Assembly (NCBI GenBank): GCA_015680685.1
Contig: MNCI01037673.1
Span: 874,509 to 938,508 of the forward strand
From: Gnetum montanum
Lineage: Eukaryota > Streptophyta > Gnetopsida > Gnetales > Gnetaceae
Length of the DNA stretch: 64,000 nt
Direction: 5' to 3'
Part shown: in pieces, positions 36,170-48,230 of the stretch
Position numbering within the stretch: position 1 is the first letter of the stretch
How the letters are laid out: each line of letters opens with the position of its first letter
Program-made: the position numbers and the translations under genes
The notes under the pieces: generated by a model
What the model was told of the DNA's origin: nothing
Databases searched by the model: none
Seen by the model: the letters and a program-made list of their open reading frames with translations, nothing else

Positions 36170-38190
36170 GTTCTTTCTTAAATCTTTGATATTTTCTAAT
36201 TATTTAATAATCTTTCATTCTTTTTATGTTTTTAAATCTTGATATATTTTCTAATTTTTTGTATTTTATGTTCATTTTACTTGTACATATCTTTGTCAAT
36301 TTCCAATAAAATGCATTGAATAAGACAAGATGTAGTCCCAATAAGGTGAAAATTTCTCTATGTTATTAAGTCACAAGGGATGGTTATCTATACAGTGAGA
36401 CCACAACATCCATTTACTTATTATACTAATAAGAAGTTCTTATCATGGCCATAATGATATTCTTCTGACAATAAAACTAAGGATAAACTTATGAGCATTA
36501 TGCCTAAATCGAAAAGTGAAGAACCAATTATGAATGCAAAGGGTGTGACATTAAGGGGATTTGTGGATTTTCTTAGATTACTACTATAAGTTCTATCCTA
36601 TTACTTAGGTTGTATTATATACTTATAGATCTAATAAAAAATGGAAGTAAGAGTACAATAAGTGCTACCTTACCATGTCATTGGAAAGACATGTTATCCA
36701 TACCTGAAGGTAGTCCTCTAGTAAGGTTGACACAGTTAAAAATAAAATCTGTGCATAGAATAAATTTCTAGGGATCCCACTAGAAAGACAAGTTACCATG
36801 TTAGAAGGTAGGTGGCTTCTTAGAAATTTAAAAAATAATAAAAGTGCAATTAATAAACTCCTTCCTTGGATAATAAGCCAAGCGATAATACTCTTTGTAA
36901 TAGGGGAAGTCATGTGGTTGTAAATACAAGAGATGAAATAATGTGAATCCATTGGAATGTGGTTAGGACTTGATTTGAATATTAGAACAAAGGGCTAATG
37001 ATTTCTTTAACCATCAATAACACACAAGGATTCATTATGCCTATGGTAAAACACCTCACATCCTAGTTTTAGCAATCTATTCTTAAGTCCATCTCATCTC
37101 AATATATAGTTAATCATAACTTGTGGTTATATGTAACATAGCAATATTTTCCCAATTTAGTAATACTAGTATGTCTTACATTCAAATCCTTGAGTATTTA
37201 ACAACACTTTTAGTCATGGTTATACAAGGGCACTAAGGGCTAGAGCTTGCTTTAGGGAGGACCCACTTGTATAACTATTGTATCTCATACTTAGCAAGCA
37301 CTCCCACATCATCTTGTTCCTTCCAAAACAATCAAGACTTAATAAAGACTTCCCATAATATCTTAAAATTTATCAATACATGAGAAATTCATTACCTATT
37401 TCCTATCCATCCAATAAAATTTTTCTACCCAAGCTTCCTTTTTCATGAACTTTAAATGCCAAATTCTCAAAAATTATGCATCATTCCTAGCCTAGGAGCC
37501 TTTAGACATGCTTCATACCTTTCAAACATTTCATTTGACTCATTTTTTTTGAAAATATAATAGAAAAGTTTAAAATGTTTATAGATGATATTGTAGTTAT
37601 GATATTGTAGGTCCTACGATGTCATATCTAGGATATATGATCTACAATATATCCCTCATAAAAATAGTATATATATGCATGGGAGTTAGAAAATTTTTTT
37701 CATTCCACATTTTGCACAAGGGAGAGTTTTTGAAATTTTTCTTTCAAAGCTCTCACACGCTAACTTCCAAAGGCCATAACTTCACCCTTGTAGCTCTAAT
37801 TTCCAAAATTCTTGATCCTTGTTGATCCCAAAGCTCTCAACTTAGTCATGGAGGGTTACTCAACATGATATCATTGATATTTGAACCAAAAATTTCTAAT
37901 GTCTAAGGTATCATAAAGGGTAATTTCAAAGGATAATAAGAGTTTTATAATAATTAATAAAGTAAACAAAGGCCATAAACACTAAAATAATTTCCCTAAT
38001 ATACCATGCCAATTACTTTAAGCCATAAGATAAGCACAAAAAATGATAACAATGAAGGGTATGAGTAATACCTAAAAGGGGTTCCTTTTTGAATATTTTT
38101 CTAACTTTGAAACCATAATAGTGATATAGTAAAGGGTATGAATAAGGTAAAGAAATCTTAAGAATTCATGTGAATACTCCAATAATCTCA
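36170..38190 (+). other. A2 spacer with family-A conserved blocks
   Basis: A T-rich tract (36170-36300) is followed by blocks shared with A1 and A3, such as 'ggaaagacatgttatcc' near 36687 and 'gggaggacccacttgtat' near 37256. A single N lies at 36169. At 37600-37760 a palindromic 'atatc/gatat' region with TATATATGCATGGGAG resembles an LTR promoter, possibly a relic of another insertion. No coding signal. Confidence 0.55.
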
Positions 38191-40990
38191 AACTCTTGTT
38201 GATTGTAGATGGTCTCGAAGAGAATACAAGAAGGAGGGCCTTCACAACTAGGGAGCAAAAGACCAAGATGCCATGGGAGAGGTCGAAGAGGAGAGCAAAC
38301 CCCACAAGCAAAGCATGAAAAATAGGAGGCTCAATCATACAACATCCATCAATAGACTCCTAGCATAGAGAACTTAGCCCAAGGAGAGGTAGAGATTCTG
38401 CAAGCACTAGAACAAGGACAACACCTCACACTATCACCAGATTTCCTCTAGGTCATCCAAGAGAAATCGATCATGCCCAGCGTTATCATGGAACTTAATT
38501 TTAATCTATTCATGAAATTTTCTCTAGAAATAGTAAAGATGCAACTTTAAGCATCACCACTATGCCCCACACTTACAAGCAGTGCAAAATGGTACTTAGG
38601 AAAGACATACTACTTTTGGCACAATAAGCAAGTTGATGTGATGATCAAGATTAAAGGTCTCAGTATTCTATTCAATGAAAGCAATCACTAAGGCATTCAA
38701 TGTGCCCAATGAAGGGGTAAACATGGCACAAATCTCTACCCAATTTGACACTGATGGAAGGAGATTGTGTTCATAATGGGCATATGGCAAAGAGGACAAA
38801 AATTAAAATGAGTTGACCTTAGAAGAGAAGATCTATTTCAAAATTGGTACTTATCATCACCTGTTTCCTACCAAAAGGCTTAGTTGAATATCAACATATG
38901 TGGCCAAAGGAAGCACCATCATGATGGGAAAGTTCAATGCTAACATTGTACATATCTACTTCCTTGAGATTCAAAGGTGGTTTGAGGAGAAAAAGGTAGA
39001 GATGTTGACGTTTCCATTTCCTTGCCTTATCATGAAGCTTTGTAAACAAGATGGAATCCTATTGTACACTAATGAAATCCCTAGGAAAGCTTAGAATGCT
39101 TCATATGTAGAAATTTTTAAACCAATGCTTTCAAAGAAAGATTAGATGGAAAAATTAGTAGCCATTAAGGGAATTATAGGTACCACACTTACTAGTAGCA
39201 CTTCAGCTACTAGTTAGTGACAACAGGTTGGGCCTAGTAGTTAACAACAAAGTGAGCAACAACAATAGCTGCAACAAGTTCCACTACCATTGTAGGATTA
39301 GAGGTCATTGATGAGCCATTTGCAACATATTGTAGAAACTATCAGCTAGGAAACAAGAGAAGAAGCCAGTTTGTATAAGATCATAGATAATGTAATCAAA
39401 CCCATAGTTTCAATAGATCTTGTGAGTGGGTAGATTTCATTATAGTTAGTAGGAGGGGATGAATGGTCACAACAAATATCAAGGAATGCTGCATCATTTC
39501 AAGTAATGTTAGAAACTAGAGAAGAAGCTATAGTAATGATCTTGTAGCATCAAGATGCAATAGGAGCAGCAAAGGTGATTATAGATCACATAAAATAGTC
39601 CTTTAATGTCCCTATTGTGTCATCGGTAGATCTTTCAAGAGAAATAGATGCTCAAATGCTTACCAGTTCCTCAATGAATCCTACTAAACATGATGACATC
39701 CTTGATAGACTAATGCAAATAAGATAGATCATATAGAATTTGTTTGATATCCCAAGAGATATCACTATAGTGTAGTCTGAATTGATTACTACCAAGGGAA
39801 AGTTAATCATGGCCAAAATAAGGACATAGCATGCTAAAAATGAAGTCAGAAGATTACAAGAAGAGATAATCACCCTACAAGATAAAAGAAGAGATCCTAC
39901 ATAGTTTGTGGTTTCATACAAAGTAGAACAATTTAGAAATGACCATGTGAATAGGTTGGTTGATCAAAACATGTAGATGGAAAAAGAGAAGGAAAAGGTA
40001 GTATGGGATGCTTTAGTGGTAGAAGCTTAGACATATGTACATGCCAAAGCATTCATTGCCTTACAAGAAGAAAATAAGAAATTAGCTATAAACAACACAA
40101 GGTTGACCAATGTAGAAAAATAGAAGAATGTTCTTGAAGAAAGCATCCACAAATTAAGAGAATAAATTATGAGGGTCAACCAAGATATGAGTCTCTTGGC
40201 CAAGGAAAATAGGAATTTGTCAATGGAGTAAGTTTGCACAATTTGACAAAAGTTTGCCATAAAAATCAGTGCATGGAAAAATGAGGCCAAGAAACATGAG
40301 CAACCTAAGAGTACTTTAGAGACCAGGTGGGCATGTATAAGTAGATCAATAAGAAAGATATCTAGATGGCAAAGGCCAAGATCAGTTCAATCTCTACATA
40401 AGATCCTAATTGGTAGCCAATCTTAGATAGCCTCACTCATGTCCACCAAGTAAAAATAAAGAACAAAGACTTATAGATTGAGAATCTAACCAAGTGCGTG
40501 AGGTTAGCAAATATTCGTTACACTAACCTAGCCATGATGATAGCAAGCAGGCCTAGAAATGAACTAGAATAGAAAGTAGCGGTTGTGTATGCTCTATATG
40601 AGAAATTTTGCTAATAGAAAGGATGCACTACAAAAGTTACAAGTGGCACACTCAGAATTAAAAGTTGTTAAGGCTAGCTATCAGGGCTAGAAGAATGTTG
40701 TAGTAACTTGACTTATAGCATGTTAGAATATCAGGAATTAAGGAAAACAACCAAGGTGTTTGAAGAAGAAAGATGGTAGTTCATGTTGTGGTATGTGAAA
40801 ACAAATTAAATGTTCCTACAACTACCATGCCCATGGGATGTATTGGCTCAGTCACACAACCCTCAACAAGTATGGATGATACATGATCCTAGGACAAAAG
40901 AGGAAAAAATTTAGGCATTGCTAAATAGATACAAATTTAAGAATGTTGATGATAAAGGGAAGTAGCTAATGGAAGGGCCACCACTGCCTA
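38190..40990 (+). pseudogene. Extra 3' reading frame of family A (A2 copy)
   Basis: About 2.8 kb with frequent stops but a consistent protein signal. The open stretch 38900-39094 holds MLTFPFPCLIMKLCKQDGI, similar in style to the 'putative plant transposon protein' domain found in extra frames of some Tat elements (inference). A helical, Gln/Glu/Lys/Leu-rich part follows at about 39640-40250 (coiled-coil-like, with ALQEENKKLAINNTRL), then a C-terminal block with IHDPRTKEEKI at about 40880-40915. A3 keeps the same C-terminus at 56880-57110. The function is not known. Confidence 0.6.
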
Positions 40991-41159
40991 GAACTTGATC
41001 TACATTGAGTTGTTCAAAATTTTGTTTTGTTTTTTCTTTTCATAAACTTGTGTCAAGTTTTTGCAGAAACACCAATATGGCATTTAGAGTTATGTAAATA
41101 TTTTATCAGTAATATATATATATAGTTATATCTACCTCCCGATTTGTTAAGGGACTCCA

Positions 41160-41210
41160 TCCTCATCTTGTTTTAACTCAAGGATGAGTTTCTAGTTAGT
41201 CGTGGGGATA
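41160..41210 (+). other. Pre-LTR block and polypurine-like tract of A2
   Basis: 'ctcaaggatgagttt...agtcgtggggata' precedes the LTR, nearly the same as in A1 at 3723-3756. The G-rich end should be the plus-strand primer. Confidence 0.6.
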
Positions 41211-42098
41211 TGATAAATCCAAATTTTGATGAATTGCGATATCATATCAACAATGTCATAGCACATGCTACATCATTGTTGATATGATGTATAGGGATGT
41301 ATGCAGCCTTATAAATATGACACTTGGGTGCACAATCCACTAACTTTTCATTTCCATCATGACCAAACTCTTACAGTTTTATCTCTTGAACTTAGACTTA
41401 GTGATTAGAAGAGTGAATGCCTGTAGTGTGATGTGCCATAGTTGAATGGAGTCTTTGTTCAAGTAGTTTGTACTTGGGCACATGTTGTGGCTAGAAATAA
41501 AAACTAAGATTATTTTACCTCATTTCAACATTCCCTGAGTTTACTAGTTTTACTTAGCATAGTGATTACCGTTTCACTTAGCATAAGTTTATTTCTTTAC
41601 TAGTTTAATACTTCAATTTTCAAAGTACTTTATTTTAACTTGTTAATATTAAGTAGAATGGATACAACTAATTTCAAGCATTAAGTATGATCATTTGGTA
41701 ATCCCAATAGTATTATTTCTTGGTTCACCCAGTAGCGTAATACTTGGTAATCCTAGTGATGATTTCATAACCTCAGGATATGTCTGGTAAAGCAAGAATG
41801 GTTCTCCATTGCTATAAGCTTGAATAGACTTAAAAAGTTTTTGTTATTAGTTATACTTATCATTTAATTCTACTTTCATCATGTTTACACTTAGGAGCAT
41901 AAGTGTTCAATCAACATCATTTGACATACACCTCACTACAAGTTAAACCATACACTTAGACTTTACTAGTTTGAAGTAAGAAGACAAAAATCGTGAGCTT
42001 CGCTCAATTACTAGCATACATCCATGAATTATGATCAAGTTGCATGTAAACACTCATAAATTATATGGTTTAATGTTGGATTTCTCCACCACACATCA
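41211..42098 (+). repeat. 3' LTR of A2
   Basis: 888 bp, TGATAAATCC to ACATCA, followed by CTAAT. A TATA box TTATAAATATG lies at 41309-41319; the 5' LTR has a mutated version. Confidence 0.9.
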
Positions 42099-42103
42099 CT
42101 AAT
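42099..42103 (+). repeat. Target-site duplication (right) of A2: CTAAT
   Basis: Second copy of the target site, after which B3 sequence continues in register with B1 near 11942. Confidence 0.9.
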
Positions 42104-42524
42104 CTCACTCTTTGATTCTAGCATAGGTGAACATGGGTGCTTGTCCAAATTCTATGTTTTAGCCTTTAATGTTGGGTCATCCTATAAATTAGGTATGTAG
42201 GACTTTTGATTCCTATTTTCTTAATTTAACATCAAATGAAACCTCTTTCATATTCTTTCTAGACATTACATAGCATGGAATCTTACCTCAGTTAGACCTC
42301 TCTTTCCTTGATTGAGAGGCTCTTCTAGCCAATGATCAACTAATTAGTGTTCTATACTAAGTCATAAGGGTAAATAGAATACTCTTCAACTTAGTACTCT
42401 CCTTTAAAAATATTTGGAAGTCCATCTTAGTAATGTTGAAAAAGCATTCAATTGCTTTTACTTGGGAATACCATGACATGCCCAATCTATACCCAAAGCT
42501 GGTTCAACATAACATCTTCTTAGA

Positions 42525-43370
42525 ACAAGATTCCAAAACTATTAAATAAAAGATTGGGTAAATTCATCCTACTATAGCTATTACTATAAAATAAGAGATA
42601 ACTAAACTTTACAATGCTCAATTCATCCATCCTATCAACTATTTTGATTTGATTTCTAACATAGTTGTATTTTTCAAAAAAAAAATGGTGGCATTCACAT
42701 ATGCATTAACTTTTGAAACCTTAACAAGGTCATTATTAAAGGTTACTTTCCTTTACCAAACATTGATCAACTCATCAACTTTAAAGCTAGCCATGCTCTT
42801 CTATCTTTTATGGATGACGTTTTTTGTTACAACCAAATCTAGATAAATTCAAAGCACTAGTAATATAGCACTTTCATGAATCCTTGGAAAACATTTTTCT
42901 ATACTAAAATGCTCTTTAAACTCAAGAATATTAGAGCTACTTATCAACAAGCTATGACTTTCATTTTCAATGACATGATATTCAAAGTAGTTGAAAACTA
43001 TGTTGATGATTTGACCATCAAATCTAACTTAGTAACTAATCATACTTCTAACTTAAATCAAGTTATAACTCATTATAATAAGTTTAACCTATGTCTTAAT
43101 CCCAAGAAATGCATTTTTAGAGTCATCACGGGTAAGATGTTTAATTACCTTGTTTCTTAAGATGACATAGCTATTGACCCTAATAAGGTTAAAGCTATTC
43201 TAGATCTCAAACCTCATAAAAACATTCAAGTTATGCATACTTTAGAAGATCATCTTCAATTGATCTACTACTTTATTTCCAACCTCACTAATCATCTTCA
43301 TTCCATAACTCATTTACTTTGTAAATCCACTTCTTTCATCTAGGAAAAAAAAGTGCCAAAATGCCTTTGA
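42525..43370 (+). pseudogene. Reverse transcriptase of B3
   Basis: The N-terminal part (42600-42840) matches the B1 fragment. The palm is readable in 42876-43160: FKLKNIRATYQQAMTFIFND, then the catalytic box ENYVDDLTIKS, then NLCLNPKKCIFRV. A GKMFNYLVS block and a thumb region with DPNKVKAIL follow. YVDD is intact, but stops and frame shifts elsewhere make it dead. The enzyme would copy element RNA to cDNA. Confidence 0.88.
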
Positions 43371-44330
43371 TTTCATCAAAGAAGCCTTACCTTCTCTTTC
43401 ATTTTTTCACCCTCCACAATTCAATTAGCCTTCTACCTCAACTATTCCATATCTGTCATGCTCTCTAAAAGACAAGAAGATGAAGTTAATCTTTCCATAT
43501 ACTACATATCTCATCCTTTCTCAAATTGTAATACTAAGTACTAGGATATTAAAAAGTCTTATCTAAGCCTTATCTTCACCCTTGAAAAGTAGATACATCA
43601 TCTTCGTAATGCTAAGGTGTTTATTATGTGCAAGGATAACATCCTTAAAGTCATTGCTAACAATCCTTCTAACAACCATTTCTTAGCTTGTTGGAAGACC
43701 TTTCTCATTGAGTTTGATCTTTATTTTCTATCTTAACACTTAATCAAAGGTCAACCCATAACTAATCTTATCTCTTCCTTTGAAACAAATGACAATGTTC
43801 ATAGCTTACATCTTGATGCTAAGGATTCAAATGTTGTCCTTCCCTTTAATGAAGCCCACACTTCCTTCAGATCTAGTGTAGTATATGTCCTTATCATGTC
43901 TACTAAGCAAGTTCTATATTGAACTTACACGATTTATTTCCTTTACACCATAAATATAGGTGAATACGATGCTCTAATACAAGGTCTCTAGCTCACCTTA
44001 AAAAATCAAATTAAAATTATTACTATTTATGGTGACTCTTAGCTCATCATAAACTAAGTTAATAGTGACTATGATTGTAAGGCTCCTGACTTAATTCCTT
44101 ACCTTCAAATGGCTAAGGAACATATCTTTTCCTTCTCTACTCATATTTTAAGCCACATCCCATGTTCTGAAAACATGCTTGTTGATGCTTTGGCAACCTT
44201 TTTCATTTACAATGATCCTACTGCTATGTCAAGTCAACTTGTACAATTAGTTTTCTTGACATTTGTTATGCAATCTCCTAATGTCTTGATAATTGCTACT
44301 AATTCAAACAATGATAATGATTAATGTATT
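43371..44330 (+). pseudogene. RNase H region of B3
   Basis: At about 43960-44240 the plant-type RNase H pattern is visible: EYDALIQGL, YGDS followed by a stop where LV.Q is expected, then the open frame 44109-44324 with SHIPCSENMLVDALATF. This ends with the usual N..ADALA-like motif. The preceding 600 bp may hold the first RNase H domain and connection region, too decayed to call. Confidence 0.75.
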
Positions 44331-44399
44331 GATCTTTTTCATTTTCTTACTACTAGGAAAACCTTTAGTCACCTTACACCTACTCAAATAGATGCTTTG

Positions 44400-45400
44400 C
44401 CCAAACCTAGTCAATTTTTTTATTAGTAAATCCCAATATCCTTTGTCAAGTTTCTTCTACAGGTGTTCTTTAATATTTTCTTAGTTTGGTAGAGTCTAAG
44501 ATAGTCCTTGATTAGGTTCACTTTGGATTTTGTGCTGGATACTTAAGGTTTCATTCCTTAGCTACTTGCATTATCTCCTTAGGATAGTAGTAGTCAAACC
44601 TAGCTAAAAATACATACAATGTAGGTAACAAGTGTGATATTTACTAAATGCATGACTCTCTTATCTACGTTCCTTCACAAAAACTTAAAATTCCTAGATC
44701 ACATGGCCCTTTAAAAAATGATATTTAGATCTTATTGGTGCTATTAGCCCTCCTTCATTTATTTGGCATCAATTTATTCTAACCATCATGGAATATTTTA
44801 CTAAGTCAGTAAATATTTTTTCTTTGCATTCTACCAAGGTCCACTTCATTTGTCATTTCATCCTTAACCAAATCATAACTCACTTCAATGTACCTCTCCA
44901 AATTGTAACTAACAACAAACCTTAGTTCAAAAGCAAGGAGCTAACTAATTTATATTCCATGTACCACATCATCTAATCCTTTTGATCACCTTACTATCTT
45001 TTGTTTAATTGTCAATCTAAGTCCACTAATAAAACTCTCTTTCATTTTCATTGTATCATGGTTAATAAAATCCAATAGAATTAGCATACACAACTATTCT
45101 ATGTCCTATGGATATATCATACCACTTTTTGTATAGCTATTAGTTGTACTTCATACTTTCTAACCTATGGTTCTAAGGTAATCTTACTAATTGAGCTACA
45201 TATCCTATCTCTTTGTGTTGCTCTACATAATTGATATTTAAATTAGGACAACAACAACATGCAATGTGTTAAGTTGGATCTTCTTGAAGAATATCGGCAA
45301 GTTGCTCTTCAACATCTACATGAATATCAAGTAGATATTCAATGCTACCATTCTAGATATGACCAAGTTAGAGAGATTCACAAAGTTCTCTCATAACTAC
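44400..45400 (+). pseudogene. Integrase of B3
   Basis: The core has WHQFILTIMEYFTKSVNIF and NVPLQIVTNNKP, in which the second catalytic Asp is Asn. The C-terminal part has YGSKVILLIELHI and KLDLLEEYRQVALQHLHEYQ, matching the YG.EAVLP.E and LDLLEE.R..A blocks of Tat-type integrases. There are many stops. It would integrate the cDNA. Confidence 0.78.
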
Positions 45401-46644
45401 CAAGGTTCTTTTTTGGTGGTTAAATCTCTACAAAATGACATCTACATTCTATCTAATCTTTAAGGACTTTAATTTTTAGATCATTTCAATAAAAGCTTCT
45501 TCAAGTGCTACTATATGTAACCAAACTACAACATCAAACATGATAATTATTTGAGATCAAATGAGTGTTCTCCTAGTGACAATATGTTTTTATCAGCTTT
45601 TTCTACTACAACAAGAAACATACTACATGAAGATAACAAGTTGAAGCTAAACCCTATTCTTCTTGTATTGGTTTGCATGTATACCCTCTCTATCTCATGT
45701 TCTACTATTTCTCTAGTTGTTTTCTTCCTATATTCCTACACTATCTATTCCATTCTATTCTATGTACTCATAACAACTAGTGATGTTTTTGAGTGACTAA
45801 ATATTTCATTACTTCATGTGAAGGTTTGATTGAGTGTATTATTGAGCAGTGTAGGGAGGGGTTACTTAGAGGGTAAATATGGTATCCTTTTTTACCATAC
45901 AAGATGTAGGATTTAGTCATGTCTTACTTCTATGACATATCACCATCCTCATGATAGGTGTATGGGCAATATCCTCTTTTCTCTTCTGGATTTTTTCCTT
46001 TATACTTTCGCATACTATAACTTTTTCTACCTAGTACTATATTTTTCTCTTCTTCATATCATCCCATATTTTCATTTGTTTCCATTCCTACCTATATTAA
46101 ACATTAGTAAGGTTGAATGAATGTCTCTATCCTAATGTACTGAGGGAGTCATGAGTGTATAGTGATGTAAGGACTATGAAATTGGCATATGAGTGAGGTA
46201 AGGGTGAGGTTGGCTTTAGGGATCTACTCATGTCCCATTTTTGGGACATAGCACTCCATCATTAGTGTATTGACAATGTCCCTAGCATGCTTTCCTCTTA
46301 TTTTATTGCTTTTTCTTTTTATTTTCATGTATCTTCCTATCTTTATCTATCACTTTCTCTTTTTCTACTCCACATTGGTGAGGCAAAACAAGTGTTTCTA
46401 CTTTACTCTAGTGAGGGTGTGATTGATAGAATTGAATATGTTACTGAGTTTTTTTATTAAAATTTTTATATGTGCTTTGTAGGATCTAGTCATGCCCCAC
46501 TTTTATGGTGTAGCACTCCATTGTAGATATATCTTCAATGTCCTAGACTTTCTTTCCTATCATCCTTGCAAGTGTCTATTACCTTGTATCTTTACTTGAT
46601 GGATTCTCCTATAGCTTTTTAGCAATATTAAGATGGGATAATAT
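45401..46644 (+). repeat. B3 3' region with three diverged tandem repeats
   Basis: The block 'gtaggat(c/t)tagtcatg' with 'cacttttatg...agcactccat' recurs at 45906, about 46218 and 46479, with spacings of about 312 and 261 bp. Each copy continues for over 80 bp with similar sequence ('caatgtccctag...ctttcct'). A purine-rich stretch 'aagatgggataatat' precedes the LTR and may be the polypurine tract. Confidence 0.65.
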
Positions 46645-47889
46645 TGTATCCACTTTAGCCCTTTTTGCATAAGTTAGAGTTTTAGATTTACTCTATGATT
46701 TTTCCAACTTAAGCTCTCTCTAGAAATTTCAAATTCAACATCCTATGTTATCCATAGTGTAGTTTCTAGTCTCGATCCTCATTGTATGCTAGAAATAACA
46801 TTTCATATTATTTGAGGTATCATTCTAGGTTGCTTCTTCTAGTTTTAATGTTCAGCATCATCTCTCACATCAATTGTGACTTCATCCTTGTTTACATCTT
46901 TTTTGCTTGACATTCAATGTCATTTTTCTCTTCTACATACTATGTCAATCCTACTTTTGGTTTTTTACATCATTTTCCATATTAGTTATTCACACATCAT
47001 GTTTCCTATCTAGAACTTTCCAAAAGATTATATGTGCCCCAATGCATCATTTCTTCATGATCTATGAGGCATTTATGACCTATAAATAGGAGAGTATCCC
47101 TAAACAGAAAGGGGTGTTTAGTTGGATTTTAGCTTTGGCACTTAGAACATTTGGCATTTTTGAAAACTTTCCAAAAATAGCTTTTCTACAAGACAAGCAC
47201 TTTCTAGTAATGATGAGAAAGCTCTATGTGATTCTCAATTCCTAGAAGTTCTTTTTGATTTTTGTTTTTTACTTGCTAATACATTTGTATCCCCTTTGAG
47301 TTATCTTCTTGAAACACGGAGAATCCCTTGGATCTAGATTAACATACAAATATTATTTCATTCATTTCCCATCATTTTTATCAGTTTTTAATCTATAGTA
47401 TTTTTTTTAGATTTGTAATTATGTACATACATCAAAGAGAGAACAAAGTAATATAATTTCATTCTCCTAGGTTGTTTTTCTTAGATATTTTATTTCTTTG
47501 TATTATTGTTTTTTAAAAAATAGGTTCAAGAAATTCACATTTGCTTTACTTTGCATTTTTGTCATTCTTTTCATCCATATGAATTTTGTTATTCTATAGA
47601 TCTAATTATACATAATTTTTTTTATTCCTTTACATTACATTACACATGTATTTTCTTTTATTTATGTCTTTTTACTATCTATTCCATGTATTGTTATTTA
47701 CTGTGTATTTGCTAGTATTTGGAAAAAAAAAAAACAATCTTAGGTTGTTTGGTTTTTTAATGATTTTTAAGTCCCCTTTCGATTTGGAGAATTTATTTCT
47801 TTAAACCGTTTGGTGAACACAGAATTGCTTAGCTTATTTTTACATTATGTTGTGTCGAATCTTAGATTACGATAATTCTTACTACAACA
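46645..47889 (+). repeat. B-family LTR c (3' LTR of B3)
   Basis: 1,245 bp, starts TGTATCCACTTTAGCC and ends CAACA. TATA box TATAAATAGG at 47081-47090. It aligns with LTR a and b. Confidence 0.85.
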
Positions 47890-48230
47890 CATGAACCTTG
47901 TGGGAACAGTACCTCCAATACTTCTAATAACACTATTACAAAATCCATCTTTTGAATTTCCTCATCAAAACTCAATTATGAGGAAGATCATTTGAATTAA
48001 ACTACATGTTATTTTTATACATTTTTTTATAATTTCCTAGAATTTTAAAATTGAAAATGAAATTTTTTACTTACGTCCATTGAAATTCATTGGATCTATC
48101 AAACTAATTTAAAAATTCCTTTTTCTAGAATTTTTGTTAATTCATAACTTAGTGCTAACTAGTAGAATCAAACATGTGACTTAAGGTTACTAGGCTAAGA
48201 CCCTCATCACTACATTACTGTATTTTTGAA
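47890..48230. other. AT-rich junction region with a tRNA-like SINE fragment
   Basis: Between LTR c and the A3 spacer. No coding signal except the SINE-like piece at 48150-48215. The first bases after the LTR ('catgaacc') are the candidate right target duplication of the B array; its partner is not in the window. Confidence 0.4.
48150..48215 (-). mobile_element. tRNA-derived SINE-like fragment
   Basis: On the minus strand, TCTTAGCCTAGTAACC (48200-48185) resembles the Pol III A box and GTTTGATTCTAC (48173-48162) resembles the B box at tRNA-like distance. The same arrangement occurs at 62448-62505. No tail or target duplication was found. Confidence 0.4.

Larger units (their letters stand above)
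34377..42098 (+). mobile_element. A2: internally deleted Ty3/Gypsy element of family A
   Basis: It has a 912-bp and an 888-bp LTR in the same orientation, both TG...CA, with a perfect CTAAT target duplication. The interior starts almost at the protease (most of gag is gone), lacks RT, RNase H and integrase, and then carries the A spacer and an extra 3' reading frame. A1 shows the integrase-spacer part missing here, so the two copies together reveal the family layout. Confidence 0.9.
30594..46644 (+). mobile_element. B3: Tat/Ogre-like Ty3/Gypsy interior, interrupted by A2
   Basis: This is the most complete B copy: primer-site motif, gag, linker, spacer, short antisense frame, RT with YVDD, RNase H, integrase, and a 3' region with tandem repeats. 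The protease is deleted: the gag linker joins the spacer at about 33290. A2 (34377-42098) is inserted between the antisense frame and RT. Confidence 0.85.

Noticed and set aside
37600-37900. Possible solo LTR in the A2 spacer (palindromic ATATC region with a TATA-like box)
   Set aside because: No partner copy, no target duplication, and part of it aligns with the A3 spacer near 49840, so it may simply belong to family A.
47890-47920. Possible primer-site motif after LTR c, which would mean a fourth B interior
   Set aside because: Only 'gtacctcc' resembles the B motif; no gag follows, and A3 spacer begins soon after.
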